A stretch of DNA of 64,000 nt from Bacillota bacterium. Lineage in GTDB: Bacteria; Bacillota; Clostridia; Oscillospirales; Ruminococcaceae. Shown piece by piece: positions 42,246-50,796 of this stretch. Location of the stretch: the NCBI GenBank assembly GCA_023421245.1, contig JAEZTV010000010.1:1-64000 (forward strand), in the 5' to 3' direction. The position numbers and the translations under genes were made by a program. Below the pieces are notes generated by a model. It was not told the origin of the DNA. It searched no databases and saw only the letters and a list, made by a program, of their open reading frames with translations. The first letter of the stretch is position 1. Every line of letters begins with the position of its first letter.

Positions 42246-43385
42246 ATGCAGCCAAATCACGTGAGCTACAACAGTCATTTCCCTTCTTCGTCGGGTGAGT
42301 ACGGGCGGGACCATTCGCCCAGCCAGCAATTTATTCCCGCCGGTGCGCCGATGCAGGGCGGTTACGGTTATTCCCCGCAGCAGTATACCTTTGTGCCGGG
42401 GATCGGCTTTGTACGCCGTTCTCCCGAGGATGACGAGCGTGCGCAGATTGCGCGTTCCAGCCGGCAGCTTGCGTTTGCCATGATCGCCTGCCTTGGGCTG
42501 ATGTATTTGGTTTATCCGTTCGCTTCGCTGTTAACCTCACTGGTAACCGGCCTGCTGCGCATTGTACCAAGCCCTGCGGCATCGGCGCTGTCGTCCAATA
42601 CAATCTCATATGTTGTTGCGCTTAGCATTCCCTTTATGGTGTATCAATCGCGGGTGGGCATCCCCATAAAGGCGGCATATCCGCTCAAGCGGCCGCGCAC
42701 ATGGCTTGTGCTGTGCGGAACGCTTATCTTTCTGGGTGTGTGCACCATTGGCGATGCCGCGTCCGATATGCTCGATACCCTGCTGCGCACGGGCGGCATG
42801 TATGCACGCAGCAGCAATGCTGTTATGCCCTCCGATACGTTGGGGGCCGTTTTGCACGTCCTGCTGTACGCGCTGCTCGCACCAATTTTGGAGGAGCTGG
42901 TGTTTCGCGGGGTGATTATGCAGTCGCTGCGCCGGTTTGGCGATGCGCTGGCCTTGGTGTGCTCGTCGGTTCTGTTTGCACTCATTCATGCCGATATCCT
43001 CACGCTTCCCTATGCATTTTTATCGGGACTTGTCATCGGCTATTTTGTACTGCGCTCAGGCTCCTTGCTTACCGGTATGATCATACATTTTGCCAACAAC
43101 CTGTTTTGGATTATATATGATGCGGCAGCCACAGGGCTTTCGCCGACACAGGGCGACATCGTCTTGCACAGCATCTATACGGCGTTTATTATCGCGGGGC
43201 TTTTCGCGGCTGTGTTCGCCGCCAAGCGCGATGCTGCCATGTTTTCGTTAGCGCCCGGCAGTACGGCACTGCCGTACAAGCTAAAGATACGCACCATGTT
43301 TACTTCCGGTTTGATGATCGTGTTTATTATCATTGTTTTAGGCCTTATGCTCGGCAATATTTCCACCTCAAGCATGCCGTGGTAG
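42246..43385 (+). CDS. CPBP-family intramembrane protease, long form
   Basis: This 379-residue protein has a polar, Pro/Gly/Tyr-rich N-terminal tail of about 75 residues, then about eight transmembrane segments. The CPBP motifs are LEELVFRGVIM (EExxxR), FALIHADI (FxxxH) and HFANNLFW. The unstructured N-tail is unusual for the family. GGAG lies ahead of ATG 42246; the frame extends to 42135 without support. tadA follows 38 bases downstream and may be cotranscribed. Confidence 0.88.
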   Translation: MQPNHVSYNSHFPSSSGEYGRDHSPSQQFIPAGAPMQGGYGYSPQQYTFVPGIGFVRRSPEDDERAQIARSSRQLAFAMIACLGLMYLVYPFASLLTSLVTGLLRIVPSPAASALSSNTISYVVALSIPFMVYQSRVGIPIKAAYPLKRPRTWLVLCGTLIFLGVCTIGDAASDMLDTLLRTGGMYARSSNAVMPSDTLGAVLHVLLYALLAPILEELVFRGVIMQSLRRFGDALALVCSSVLFALIHADILTLPYAFLSGLVIGYFVLRSGSLLTGMIIHFANNLFWIIYDAAATGLSPTQGDIVLHSIYTAFIIAGLFAAVFAAKRDAAMFSLAPGSTALPYKLKIRTMFTSGLMIVFIIIVLGLMLGNISTSSMPW

Positions 43386-43423
43386 CGGCATAGTATGCAA
43401 TCAGTCGCGGAGGGAATTTACCC

Positions 43424-43903
43424 ATGCAGTACGATGCACCGTCACCCGAATATTATATGTCGCTTGCCCTTCGCCTTGCTCAGATGGCATACGAGCGCGG
43501 CGAGGTTCCGGTTGGTGCCGTTGTCGTAAAGGACGGCAGAATTATGGGCAGCGGCTTTAATCAGCGCGAAACAGGCCGGTGCGCAACCCTGCACGCGGAG
43601 CTGACCGCTATTGAAAACGCGTGTCAGGCGTTAAATAGCTGGCGGCTTTCTGACTGCGACCTGTATGTAACCCTCGAACCCTGCCCGATGTGCGCGGGAG
43701 CCATCATCAACGCACGGTTAAGGCATGTGTATATCGGCACACTTGATGCCAAGGCAGGCGCGGTGCGCAGCGTTGCTTCCCTGTTTGAGATGCCGTTTAA
43801 CCACCGTCCCCTTGTCACCTGCGGGATTCTTGAGCAGGACTGCGCGCAGATCTTGTCCGATTTCTTTGCCGCGCTTCGTAAGCGGCATCGTAAGGAAATC
43901 TAA
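43424..43903 (+). CDS. tadA: tRNA-specific adenosine deaminase
   Basis: This 159-residue zinc deaminase converts A34 to inosine in tRNA-Arg(ACG). The sites are TLHAELTAIE (zinc His, catalytic Glu) and EPCPMCAGAI (two zinc Cys). Length and NARLRHVYIG are typical of TadA rather than nucleoside deaminases. GGAGGG precedes the ATG. In many Firmicutes an SRP RNA gene follows tadA; no such sequence was recognised here. Confidence 0.95.
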   Translation: MQYDAPSPEYYMSLALRLAQMAYERGEVPVGAVVVKDGRIMGSGFNQRETGRCATLHAELTAIENACQALNSWRLSDCDLYVTLEPCPMCAGAIINARLRHVYIGTLDAKAGAVRSVASLFEMPFNHRPLVTCGILEQDCAQILSDFFAALRKRHRKEI

Positions 43904-44567
43904 ACGAAAAAGACACGGCACAGTTTTCCACCCCCGGGGTCTTGCGCCTTGGAAAACCCGCCTTTTGTTTGGATGCACGATTTTCCCCTGCGTTTTCACA
44001 GCTTATTGTATGCGAGCCTGACCGGCTCGCTTTTTTTGTCGATTTTTAGTGAATATTCAGATATTTTTCATACCAAAAACCTGTTATTCCCCTCTTTTCA
44101 CTGCAATTGTTGAAAACTATGTGGAAAGTGTGGAAAGCCGAAATCGAAACACCAAATATAACAGTTTGTAATCGTTCGGAGCGAACATCTTTTCACCCAC
44201 TAGATATAGAAATGCAGATCCTTTTCGGCTTCCCTTTTGTTTACATATTGTGGGAGTGTCTAACTCTCTGCCGTGTGTGTTTCTTATCTTTCTAAGTCGC
44301 TAAAAGGTGTTGCGGGGCGGTTTATATATCATTTTAACTTTAAATCCACTGCAAAGCCGCGGGTAAAAGGCACCCTTAACAACCTGCAAAATGAACCCCT
44401 TTGTCAGCGCGCGCATTTCCAGGCGGTGCCCGCACAACGAACGGGGTCGCCTGCCGTTGATAGCCCTGTCACCTCTGAAAACAAAGGCTTGTTTTCAGGT
44501 GATTTACTACGCTGCCTGTCGATGACAAACAGGTCTATGCCTTTCATGCAGATTCACCTTACAGCAT
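43904..44567. other. Long gap between tadA and lepA
   Basis: About 660 bases without a supported gene. It contains a GTTTTCCA...TGGAAAAC stem at about 43922-43957, the terminator at 44012, an A+T-rich central part, and a TCACCTGAAAACA-type inverted pair at about 44470-44505. An SRP RNA was looked for because of the tadA context and not found. Confidence 0.45.
44012..44037 (+). terminator. Terminator downstream of tadA
   Basis: GCGAGCC-TGACC-GGCTCGC is followed by T7. It lies about 110 bases after the tadA stop. Confidence 0.88.
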
Positions 44568-44604
44568 AAACCGGCGTGCAGATATCATATCTGCACGCCG
44601 GTTT
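44568..44604 (-). terminator. Terminator of lepA
   Basis: A very long, perfect stem of up to 18 bp (AAACCGGCGTGCAGATAT and its complement) begins 13 bases after the lepA stop. Confidence 0.85.
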
Positions 44605-44616
44605 GGCAATTACATT

Positions 44617-46425
44617 CTATTCGTCAAGCTTAAGCACGCTCATGAACGCCTCCTGCGGCACCTCTACGCTGCCAAACTGGCGCATACGCTTTTTACCCTC
44701 TTTCTGCTTTTCAAGCAGCTTTTTCTTTCGGGTAATATCGCCGCCATAGCATTTGGCAAGTACATCCTTACGCATGGCACGAACGGTCTCTCTGGCAATA
44801 ACCTTGCCGCCCACCGCCGCCTGAATGGGTATCTCGAACATCTGGCGGGGGATGTTATCCTTCAGCTTTTCCGCCATACGGCGTGCGCGGGCGTATGCGT
44901 TGTCGGCATGCACAATAAACGACAGCGCGTCAATAATCTCGCCGTTGAGCAAAATATCCAGCTTAATGAGCTTCGATTGTTTATAGCCCGAAAGTTCATA
45001 ATCAAACGACGCGTAGCCGCGCGAACGGCTTTTCAGCGCATCAAAAAAATCGTATACAATCTCGTTAAGGGGCAGTTCGTAGTGCAGATCAACGCGGTCG
45101 GTATCAAGGTACGTCATATCCTTAAAGGTGCCGCGCCGCGTCTGGCACAGTTCCATAATGTTGCCCACATACTCGCTTGGGGTGTAGATGTGTGCGTTGA
45201 CCACCGGTTCCTCCGCACTCGCAATCAGCGAAGGGTCGGGGTAATTGGTGGGGTTGTCGATACGAATCGTTTCGCCGGTTGTCATGTGCAGCAGATAAAT
45301 TACACTCGGCGCGGTGGTAACAAGGTCAAGATTATATTCCCGCTCCAGGCGCTCCTGAATAATCTCCATATGCAAAAGGCCCAAAAAGCCGCAACGGAAG
45401 CCAAAGCCCAGTGCCACCGAGGTTTCGGGCTCATACGAAAGCGCCGCATCGTTAAGCTGTAATTTCTCAAGCGCATCGCGCAGATCGGGGTAGCGCGCAC
45501 CGTCGGCGGGATAGATGCCGCAGAACACCATGGGGTTTACCTTGCGGTAGCCGGGCAGTGCAGCGTCGGCAGGGTTATCCGCATCGGTGACGGTATCGCC
45601 CACTCGGGTATCCTTTACATTTTTAATGCTTGCGGTAATGTAGCCTACTTCGCCCGCATGCAGCTCGGGGCAGGGTACCAGGCTGACAGCACCCATCGCG
45701 CCAACCTCTACAACATCAAATTCCGCACCGGTCGCCATCATGCGGATGGTCATACCGGCACGCACCGTGCCTTCCATCACGCGCACATATACAATAACGC
45801 CCTTGTAGGCATCGTACACCGAGTCAAAAATCAACGCCTTGAGCGGCAGGGTATCATCCCCTGTCGGCGGCGGAATTTCCGCTACAACACGCTCAAGCAC
45901 CTCCTCGATGTTCAGCCCCGATTTCGCCGAAATGCGCGGGGCGTCCATCGCGGGCAGTCCGATAATATCCTCAATCTCGCGGCAAACACGTTCGGGGTCC
46001 GCAGCGGGCAGGTCGATCTTATTAACCACCGGTACAACCTCAAGATCATGGTCAATGGCAAGGTAGGTGTTTGCAAGCGTCTGCGCCTCAATCCCCTGCG
46101 AGGCGTCCACCACCAGCACCGCACCCTCACACGCGGCAAGAGAACGCGAAACCTCGTAGTTGAAGTCCACGTGTCCGGGGGTATCAATCAGATTAAAATC
46201 ATAGGTTTCGCCGTTTTGTGCGGTATAGCAGATGCGAACGGCGCGCGCCTTGATGGTAATACCGCGTTCGCGCTCAAGGTCCATGTTATCGAGCAGCTGT
46301 GCGCTCATGTCCCGCTGCGCAACGGTACTGGTCTTTTCAAGGATACGGTCGGCAAGGGTGCTCTTGCCGTGGTCGATGTGTGCAATAATACAGAAATTGC
46401 GAATATGCTCACGGTCGCGGCTCAA
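44617..46425 (-). CDS. lepA: Elongation factor 4 (LepA)
   Basis: This 602-residue translational GTPase back-translocates stalled ribosomes. The G motifs are AHIDHGKSTL (G1), RGITIKA (G2), DTPGHVDF (G3), NKIDLP (G4) and SAKSG (G5). The C-terminal SYKQSKLIKLDILLNG-like part and GGDITRKKKLLEKQKEGKKR are diagnostic. The start is taken as TTG at 46425, where the usual S-x-D-R-E-x-I-R-N-F begins, 8 bases after GGAGG; the TTG at 46431 is too close to it. Confidence 0.97.
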   Translation of the reverse strand: MSRDREHIRNFCIIAHIDHGKSTLADRILEKTSTVAQRDMSAQLLDNMDLERERGITIKARAVRICYTAQNGETYDFNLIDTPGHVDFNYEVSRSLAACEGAVLVVDASQGIEAQTLANTYLAIDHDLEVVPVVNKIDLPAADPERVCREIEDIIGLPAMDAPRISAKSGLNIEEVLERVVAEIPPPTGDDTLPLKALIFDSVYDAYKGVIVYVRVMEGTVRAGMTIRMMATGAEFDVVEVGAMGAVSLVPCPELHAGEVGYITASIKNVKDTRVGDTVTDADNPADAALPGYRKVNPMVFCGIYPADGARYPDLRDALEKLQLNDAALSYEPETSVALGFGFRCGFLGLLHMEIIQERLEREYNLDLVTTAPSVIYLLHMTTGETIRIDNPTNYPDPSLIASAEEPVVNAHIYTPSEYVGNIMELCQTRRGTFKDMTYLDTDRVDLHYELPLNEIVYDFFDALKSRSRGYASFDYELSGYKQSKLIKLDILLNGEIIDALSFIVHADNAYARARRMAEKLKDNIPRQMFEIPIQAAVGGKVIARETVRAMRKDVLAKCYGGDITRKKKLLEKQKEGKKRMRQFGSVEVPQEAFMSVLKLDE

Positions 46426-46684
46426 ATACAATTCCTCCTGCTGTAAGCTGTATATGTTTCTTTGCGCTGTATCCCCGCAGGTAAAGCGTGCCGCGGCAAT
46501 AGATGCGGCGTAACATTCCGTATGCCTGCAGGCATAGCGTCGGGGTATCTCTTTTGCAGTGATTAATTATACCATGCCCCGCTCTGCAGTGCAATCGTTG
46601 CGGCTGCAAAAGAATTCGCGTCAGGGGAGAGGGCAACAGGGCTTTCAGCCCCCTTTACCGGAATGACGATTTATGGTAAAATAA

Positions 46685-46874
46685 ATCCACTAAGGCTGCT
46701 TCGCAGCCCTTATCCTCGTAGTACGCGGGTTGTGCCGCATGGCGGCACAGTGAAATCTTTTCACGGTGAATTTCTTTCACCGAAAAACCACCACGCCGGT
46801 TTCCGGCGTTTGCGCAGCAAATGCCGCGCACAAAACGGCTGCCCGTTTTGTGTTGTGGTTTTATGGTAAAATAA
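46685..46874. repeat. Array of short hairpins bounded by a 15-bp direct repeat
   Basis: TTTATGGTAAAATAA occurs at 46670-46684 and again at 46860-46874. Between them is a string of small palindromes: AAGGCTGC-TTC-GCAGCCCTT, GCCGCATGGCGGC, GTGAAA-TC-TTTTCAC, GGTGAAATTCTTTCACC-like, CGCCGGTTTCCGGCG and AAAACGG...CCGTTTT. The direct repeat contains a -10-like TAAAAT, so the array looks inserted into, and has doubled, the promoter region of the following gene. Confidence 0.55.
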
Positions 46875-46920
46875 TCTTCGGACACTACAGTTTTCATTAT
46901 CTGCGACAGGAGAATAAGCG

Positions 46921-47796
46921 ATGAAAAACAACAAGGCACAAAGCCCTATTCCTACGATTATGCTGGTTTATTTGGTGTGTTTCTTGTTCCGGGCAATCGA
47001 ATATATGGTGCTTCGAACAGACCAAAGCCTTTTCGGGGAAGCCTTTATCCATAAGCTGGCCGGCATCGCGGTGCTCGCGCTTGCATTGCGCTACCTTTCC
47101 TTACGCCTGCCGGCGATAGGCTTTGGGCTTAACTTGGCCGGAAAAAACATCCTCTATGGCCTGCTGCTGGGAGCATCCGTCTTCCTGGTCGCCTATGCGG
47201 CAGAGTTGTTGGTACAGCTGGCGGCAGGAAACCGCCCCGCCCTGCAAATTTATGTGACCAGCTATGCGATTGACGGCAATTTCGGCAAGCAAACCGGCCT
47301 GTCGTTCTTTGCTTTTTGCATTCTCGGAAACCTGATTAACGTAGTAATGGAGGAGGGTGTCTTTCGCGGTTTGTTCCTAAAGCTTGCGCAAACAAAATAC
47401 TCCTTTATCAAAGCCGTCATTTTCTCCTCCATCCTTTTCGGCGCATGGCATATTGCCGCCCCTGTACGCAGCTTGTTGGATGGCGTAATCAGCCCGATGG
47501 GTGCGGCGATGTCAATTCTGATGCTTGTTGTAACAACCGGCATCACCGGCGCAAAATTCTGTTTGATGGTCAAACTTACCGGCTCGCTTTGGATGCCGAT
47601 GGCCGATGATTTCTTTAACAACACCATCATTAATCTCCTGCATACGGTAACGGCCTCGGGTGCGGATGAGCTGCAGGTGCTGCGCATTACAATTGCACAG
47701 TCCGTTTCTTTCCTGATTGTTCTGTTCCTCTATTTCAAAACCGGCGCGCACCATAAGCAAACCTTTCGCTCCCAAAACAGACCGGTGCCTCAGTAA
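46921..47796 (+). CDS. CPBP-family intramembrane protease
   Basis: This 291-residue protein has about eight transmembrane segments. CPBP motifs are VMEEGVFRGLF (EExxxR), ILFGAWHIA (FxxxH) and ADDFFNNTI. It is the third CPBP gene of the window and not a close duplicate of the others. GACAGGAGAA precedes the ATG. The gene is alone, with the doubled -10 region upstream. Confidence 0.88.
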   Translation: MKNNKAQSPIPTIMLVYLVCFLFRAIEYMVLRTDQSLFGEAFIHKLAGIAVLALALRYLSLRLPAIGFGLNLAGKNILYGLLLGASVFLVAYAAELLVQLAAGNRPALQIYVTSYAIDGNFGKQTGLSFFAFCILGNLINVVMEEGVFRGLFLKLAQTKYSFIKAVIFSSILFGAWHIAAPVRSLLDGVISPMGAAMSILMLVVTTGITGAKFCLMVKLTGSLWMPMADDFFNNTIINLLHTVTASGADELQVLRITIAQSVSFLIVLFLYFKTGAHHKQTFRSQNRPVPQ

Positions 47797-47913
47797 CCGT
47801 CTGCCGCCATTTCCGCGGCGCACCGTAAAAAGCGGTAATCGGCAGCGCGTCAAATTTCTTTTGCTCGGTAGTTTAAAATAAGATAAATAGTCTTACTGTA
47901 AGGGGAATCCATC

Positions 47914-48450
47914 ATGGAGAACAATAATGCAATTGTAATCTATCAATCTAAAACCGGGTTTACCGAACAATATGCGCGTTGGATTGCCCGGGCGCTGCAT
48001 TGTGACATCCAGTGCTTGGAACAGTTCAATCGCGCAGAGATGCCGCGCTACGACGTTGTGATATTTGGTGCGGGTATCCATGCGGGCAAAATAAGAGGGG
48101 CGCGGTTTATTAAGAATACGCTGGCTGGCTTATCCGGTAAAGAGGTTGTTGTGTTTGCGACGGGAGCAACCGCCCCTATCCCCGAAGAGATTGCAAGGTT
48201 TCAAGCAAACAGCATCCCGCAGGGGGCGAATATCCGGTTCTTCTATTTTCAAAGCGGGATGAATTACGCAAGGATTCATGGTTTAGACCGGCTTATGATG
48301 GCAGCATTAAAAGCCATCCTATCCATGAAAAAGAACAAATCAGACGTTGAGCAGGGTACCTTAACTGCAATCCAAACCTCTTATGATTATTCGAATCAGT
48401 GTCAAACAGAGCCGTTGATAACCTATGTGCGTACAATCACCTCAAAGTAA
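47914..48450 (+). CDS. Flavodoxin-domain protein
   Basis: This 178-residue protein has a flavodoxin_5-type domain: IVIYQSKTGFTEQYARWIA (phosphate-binding loop), DVVIFGAGIHAGKIRG, and VVVFATGATAP. Such proteins resemble menaquinone-dependent protoporphyrinogen oxidase HemG, but in Clostridia they are usually general FMN electron carriers. AAGGGGAA lies before the ATG. It is convergent with the xylanase gene. Confidence 0.85.
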   Translation: MENNNAIVIYQSKTGFTEQYARWIARALHCDIQCLEQFNRAEMPRYDVVIFGAGIHAGKIRGARFIKNTLAGLSGKEVVVFATGATAPIPEEIARFQANSIPQGANIRFFYFQSGMNYARIHGLDRLMMAALKAILSMKKNKSDVEQGTLTAIQTSYDYSNQCQTEPLITYVRTITSK

Positions 48451-48650
48451 TCGCGGCAGCAAAAGCGGCTTGTCGGGCTATCCCCCTTATTATTCCGGCG
48501 TTATGCCTGTTGCCGTATATTGCTTAGCTGCTCTTATTTAATTGACCGAAAGAACCGGATTGCAGCCTTCCCCACCGCTGTATTTCCTTACTGTATACTC
48601 TCTATGGGGTTTGAGATTTTCATTTGATGCAGGAATTTTACCCGCAACAA

Positions 48651-48685
48651 AAAGGAGCGTGCAGGAGGATATAGCACGCTCCTTT
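48651..48685 (-). terminator. Terminator of the xylanase gene
   Basis: A 12-bp perfect stem (AAAGGAGCGTGC with its complement) has T5 on the minus-strand side and lies 120 bases after the xylanase stop. It also shields the convergent flavodoxin gene. Confidence 0.8.
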
Positions 48686-48806
48686 ATTTGTTATACCGGC
48701 ACAACCCATTTGCCGTACCGGTTTGGGTTACACGCATCCTGTACAGAGCATCTCACCCGCAAGATTTGCCGCTTGCCCGCGGAATGCTCCGGTAAAACGG
48801 ATTCGC

Positions 48807-49790
48807 TTAAAAGGTTATGATTTTTTGAAATGCCGCCTTGGGGAGATGCCGGTCGTCAAACAGCAGCGGCCAGTTCTTGCGTCCTGCAAACGGAAAATCC
48901 GAAAGCCACGACCGGTCGTCGGCTACCCCCCAAAGGGTAACGCCCGAAATCACATCCTTGTATTCCCGCAGGAGAGAGAAAATCTGTTCATACCGCTCTG
49001 CCTGCAGCTCCAGCAGTTGTGGCGGAGGGCTTTGGTAGGCGGTATCATCCTCAAACCGAAACAGCGAGACATCAAGCTCGGTAATCTGCACGCTTACGCC
49101 CAGCGACGCGTAGCGCTCAATGGCACGGCGTATCAGGTCAAGCGCGGGCACATAAATATCCCAGTGCCCCTGCATACCGATTCCATGCACCGGCACGCCG
49201 TGCTCGATCAATGATTTTACAAGGTCGTAGATCTTTTGCGATTTTGCGGGGTCGGCCGCGTTATAGTCGTTGTAATACAACACAGCGTCAGGGTCCGCCT
49301 GTGCTGCAAAGCGGAAGGCCTGTTCGATATAATCTTCACCGATGGCTGTAAGCCACGGGGATTCCCGCAGCGGCGCGTCAGAGGGCTTATCGGTGATTAC
49401 CTCGTTGACCACGTCCCATGCGTATGCCTTGCCCTTGTAATGCCCCATTACGGTGTTGATATGTTCCTTCATGCGCCGAAGTGCAAGCTCGCGCGCGGCG
49501 GGTTTGTCGCCGTCGCGAAAGAACCAATCGGGCGTCTGATTATGCCATACCAGCGTGTGGCCGCGCAGCTTCATGTTGTTTTTTGCGGCAAAATCCGCCA
49601 CAATGTCGCCGTGTGAGAAGTCATATACATCCTCCGACGGATGCAGCCACTCGGGCTTCATATGGTTTTCGGCGGTAATGCTGTTAAAATGTGCCGCAAT
49701 CAAGTCTTTGTGCGTTTGCAGGGTCTTGGGCGTCACCGCCGTTCCAATGGGGAAATAGTTCCGGTATACTTCACATAATGAGCGTTTCAT
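48807..49790 (-). CDS. Intracellular GH10 endo-beta-1,4-xylanase
   Basis: This 327-residue protein is one GH10 TIM-barrel domain with no signal peptide or carbohydrate-binding module, so it should act in the cytoplasm on imported xylooligosaccharides. NSITAENHMKPEW, GHTLVWHNQTPDWFF, the acid/base Glu in WDVVNEVI and the nucleophile Glu in QITELDVS are intact. The ATG at 49790 overlaps the TGA of an upstream reading frame (ATGA). That frame is the broken end of an ABC permease, showing the gene was once last in an uptake operon. Confidence 0.94.
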   Translation of the reverse strand: MKRSLCEVYRNYFPIGTAVTPKTLQTHKDLIAAHFNSITAENHMKPEWLHPSEDVYDFSHGDIVADFAAKNNMKLRGHTLVWHNQTPDWFFRDGDKPAARELALRRMKEHINTVMGHYKGKAYAWDVVNEVITDKPSDAPLRESPWLTAIGEDYIEQAFRFAAQADPDAVLYYNDYNAADPAKSQKIYDLVKSLIEHGVPVHGIGMQGHWDIYVPALDLIRRAIERYASLGVSVQITELDVSLFRFEDDTAYQSPPPQLLELQAERYEQIFSLLREYKDVISGVTLWGVADDRSWLSDFPFAGRKNWPLLFDDRHLPKAAFQKIITF

Positions 49791-49898
49791 TCGGGTTTTA
49801 CACCTCCAATAGTAATGCCGTTTACAAAATACTTTTGTAAGAGCGGATAGCGCACCAGAATCACAACCGAGGTCACAAGGGGAATCCAAATGACAGCC
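49787..49898 (-). pseudogene. 3' stump of an ABC sugar permease
   Basis: Reading the minus strand into the xylanase start gives AVIWIPLVTSVVILVRYPLL then QKYFVNGITIGGVKPE and a stop. YP-L-L-QKYFV-x-G-I-x-I-G-x-V-K is the standard C-terminus of LplC/YtcP-type carbohydrate permeases. The frame meets a stop at about 49900, where the rest of the gene has been lost. The stump stop overlaps the xylanase ATG by 4 bases. No transporter gene remains upstream. Confidence 0.75.
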
Positions 49899-50338
49899 GA
49901 AATTTAAAAAGTGAAAACCGAAGGTATAATATGTTAGGTATTCATTCAGCCAACGGCTACCGGAAGCTCCAATACCAAGGGATATAACCGTTTTAATTCA
50001 TGTTTTTGCTTGATATTTATAAGTTACACTATTCCTTCCATTTATGCAAGAGAATAATGCCAGTAAAGTTCTTTTGCTGTAAAGCAGTCTTTTTTCGGTA
50101 TTGCGGCAAGGGAACAACACGTTGCGGCAATACCGGATCACCAAAATAAAAGCTGCGCAACAGCAAAATATCCTTGTTGCCGATTTGGCAGTATTTTACC
50201 TTGCCACGAGCTGAAGGACAAGATATACTATACGGTACAGCTGAAAGAAAATATGCATCGTACCCTCGGGCTTGTAAGGCCGATGCGATGGCGCAAAGCA
50301 CCTTGATTTACGATTAATTAAAAACCGGATTTGAACGG
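49899..50338. other. Gap between permease stump and tRNA-Thr
   Basis: No supported gene. A 90-codon frame on the minus strand (50029-50301) has no good start or recognised homology. This is the sequence joined to the permease stump by deletion. Confidence 0.45.
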
Positions 50339-50367
50339 TTGACAAACCCAAAACGTTATGATAGAAT
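50339..50367 (+). promoter_or_regulatory. Promoter of tRNA-Thr
   Basis: TTGACA and TAGAAT are separated by 17 bp, inside the longer TATGATAGAAT. The tRNA begins 18 bases after the -10. Confidence 0.85.
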
Positions 50368-50385
50368 GGATTGCGTTGACGAAAT

Positions 50386-50461
50386 GCTGGTGTAGCTCAG
50401 CCGGTAGAGCAGCTGATTTGTAATCAGCAGGTCGGGGGTTCGAATCCGTCCACCAGCTCCA
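50386..50461 (+). tRNA. tRNA-Thr (UGU)
   Basis: A full cloverleaf is present: acceptor GCTGGTG/CACCAGC, D arm GCTC...GAGC, anticodon stem CTGAT/ATCAG with anticodon TGT, T arm GGGGGTTCGAATCC, and an encoded CCA. It has a strong promoter. Confidence 0.96.
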
Positions 50462-50700
50462 CAAGCTACGGACGGATCTCGTAAGGATTCGAACCCTGAG
50501 AGGGCTTTTCGCGTTAATAAAAGCCGCCTGAGGCGGGTTTTTAGCGAAAAGGGGCGCAGCTCGAAAGAGCGAGCCCGCAAAACGCGCAGCGTTTTTATCC
50601 GTCCACCAGTTCCACAGCTATGGACGAATCTCAAGAGCGCGAGCCCGCAAAATGCGCAGCGTTTTTATCCGTCCATCAGTTTATGTTTTAGGTACAAGCA
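50462..50700 (+). repeat. Reiterated 3' pieces of tRNA-Thr
   Basis: After the tRNA come an inverted T-arm piece (GGATTCGAACC, about 50483-50494), a terminator-like AAAGCCGCC-TGA-GGCGGGTTTTT (about 50517-50543), then two further copies of the tRNA 3' end: ATCCGTCCACCAGTTCCACA (about 50598-50617) and a more decayed ATCCGTCCATCAGTTT (about 50677-50692). Each copy is preceded by AAAA(C/T)GCGCAGCGTTTTT. The order matches that found behind tRNA-Tyr. Confidence 0.8.
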
Positions 50701-50711
50701 CAACTGAATAT

Positions 50712-50796
50712 GGGAGATTGCTCGAGTGGCTAAAGAGGGCAGACTGTAAATCTGTTGACTACGTCTACGGTGGTTCGAATCCACCATCTCCCACCA
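50712..50796 (+). tRNA. tRNA-Tyr (GUA)
   Basis: A class II tRNA with a long variable arm: acceptor GGGAGAT/ATCTCCC, anticodon stem AGACT/GTAAATCT region with anticodon GTA, variable arm, T arm GGTGGTTCGAATCCACC, and encoded CCA. It lies 250 bases behind tRNA-Thr with a terminator between; no clear promoter of its own was found. Confidence 0.96.

Noticed and set aside
43960..44040. SRP RNA gene next to tadA
   Set aside because: The conserved SRP core (GGTGC/GGGAGG-type motifs and the GNAR tetraloop helix) is not present on either strand.
46640..46900. Possible CRISPR array because of regularly placed short palindromes
   Set aside because: The palindromes differ from one another and there are no equal repeats with unique spacers; no cas genes are in the window.
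50029..50301. 90-codon minus-strand frame upstream of tRNA-Thr
   Set aside because: It begins with a GTG without good ribosome binding site and I recognise no homology; it lies in a region joined by deletion.
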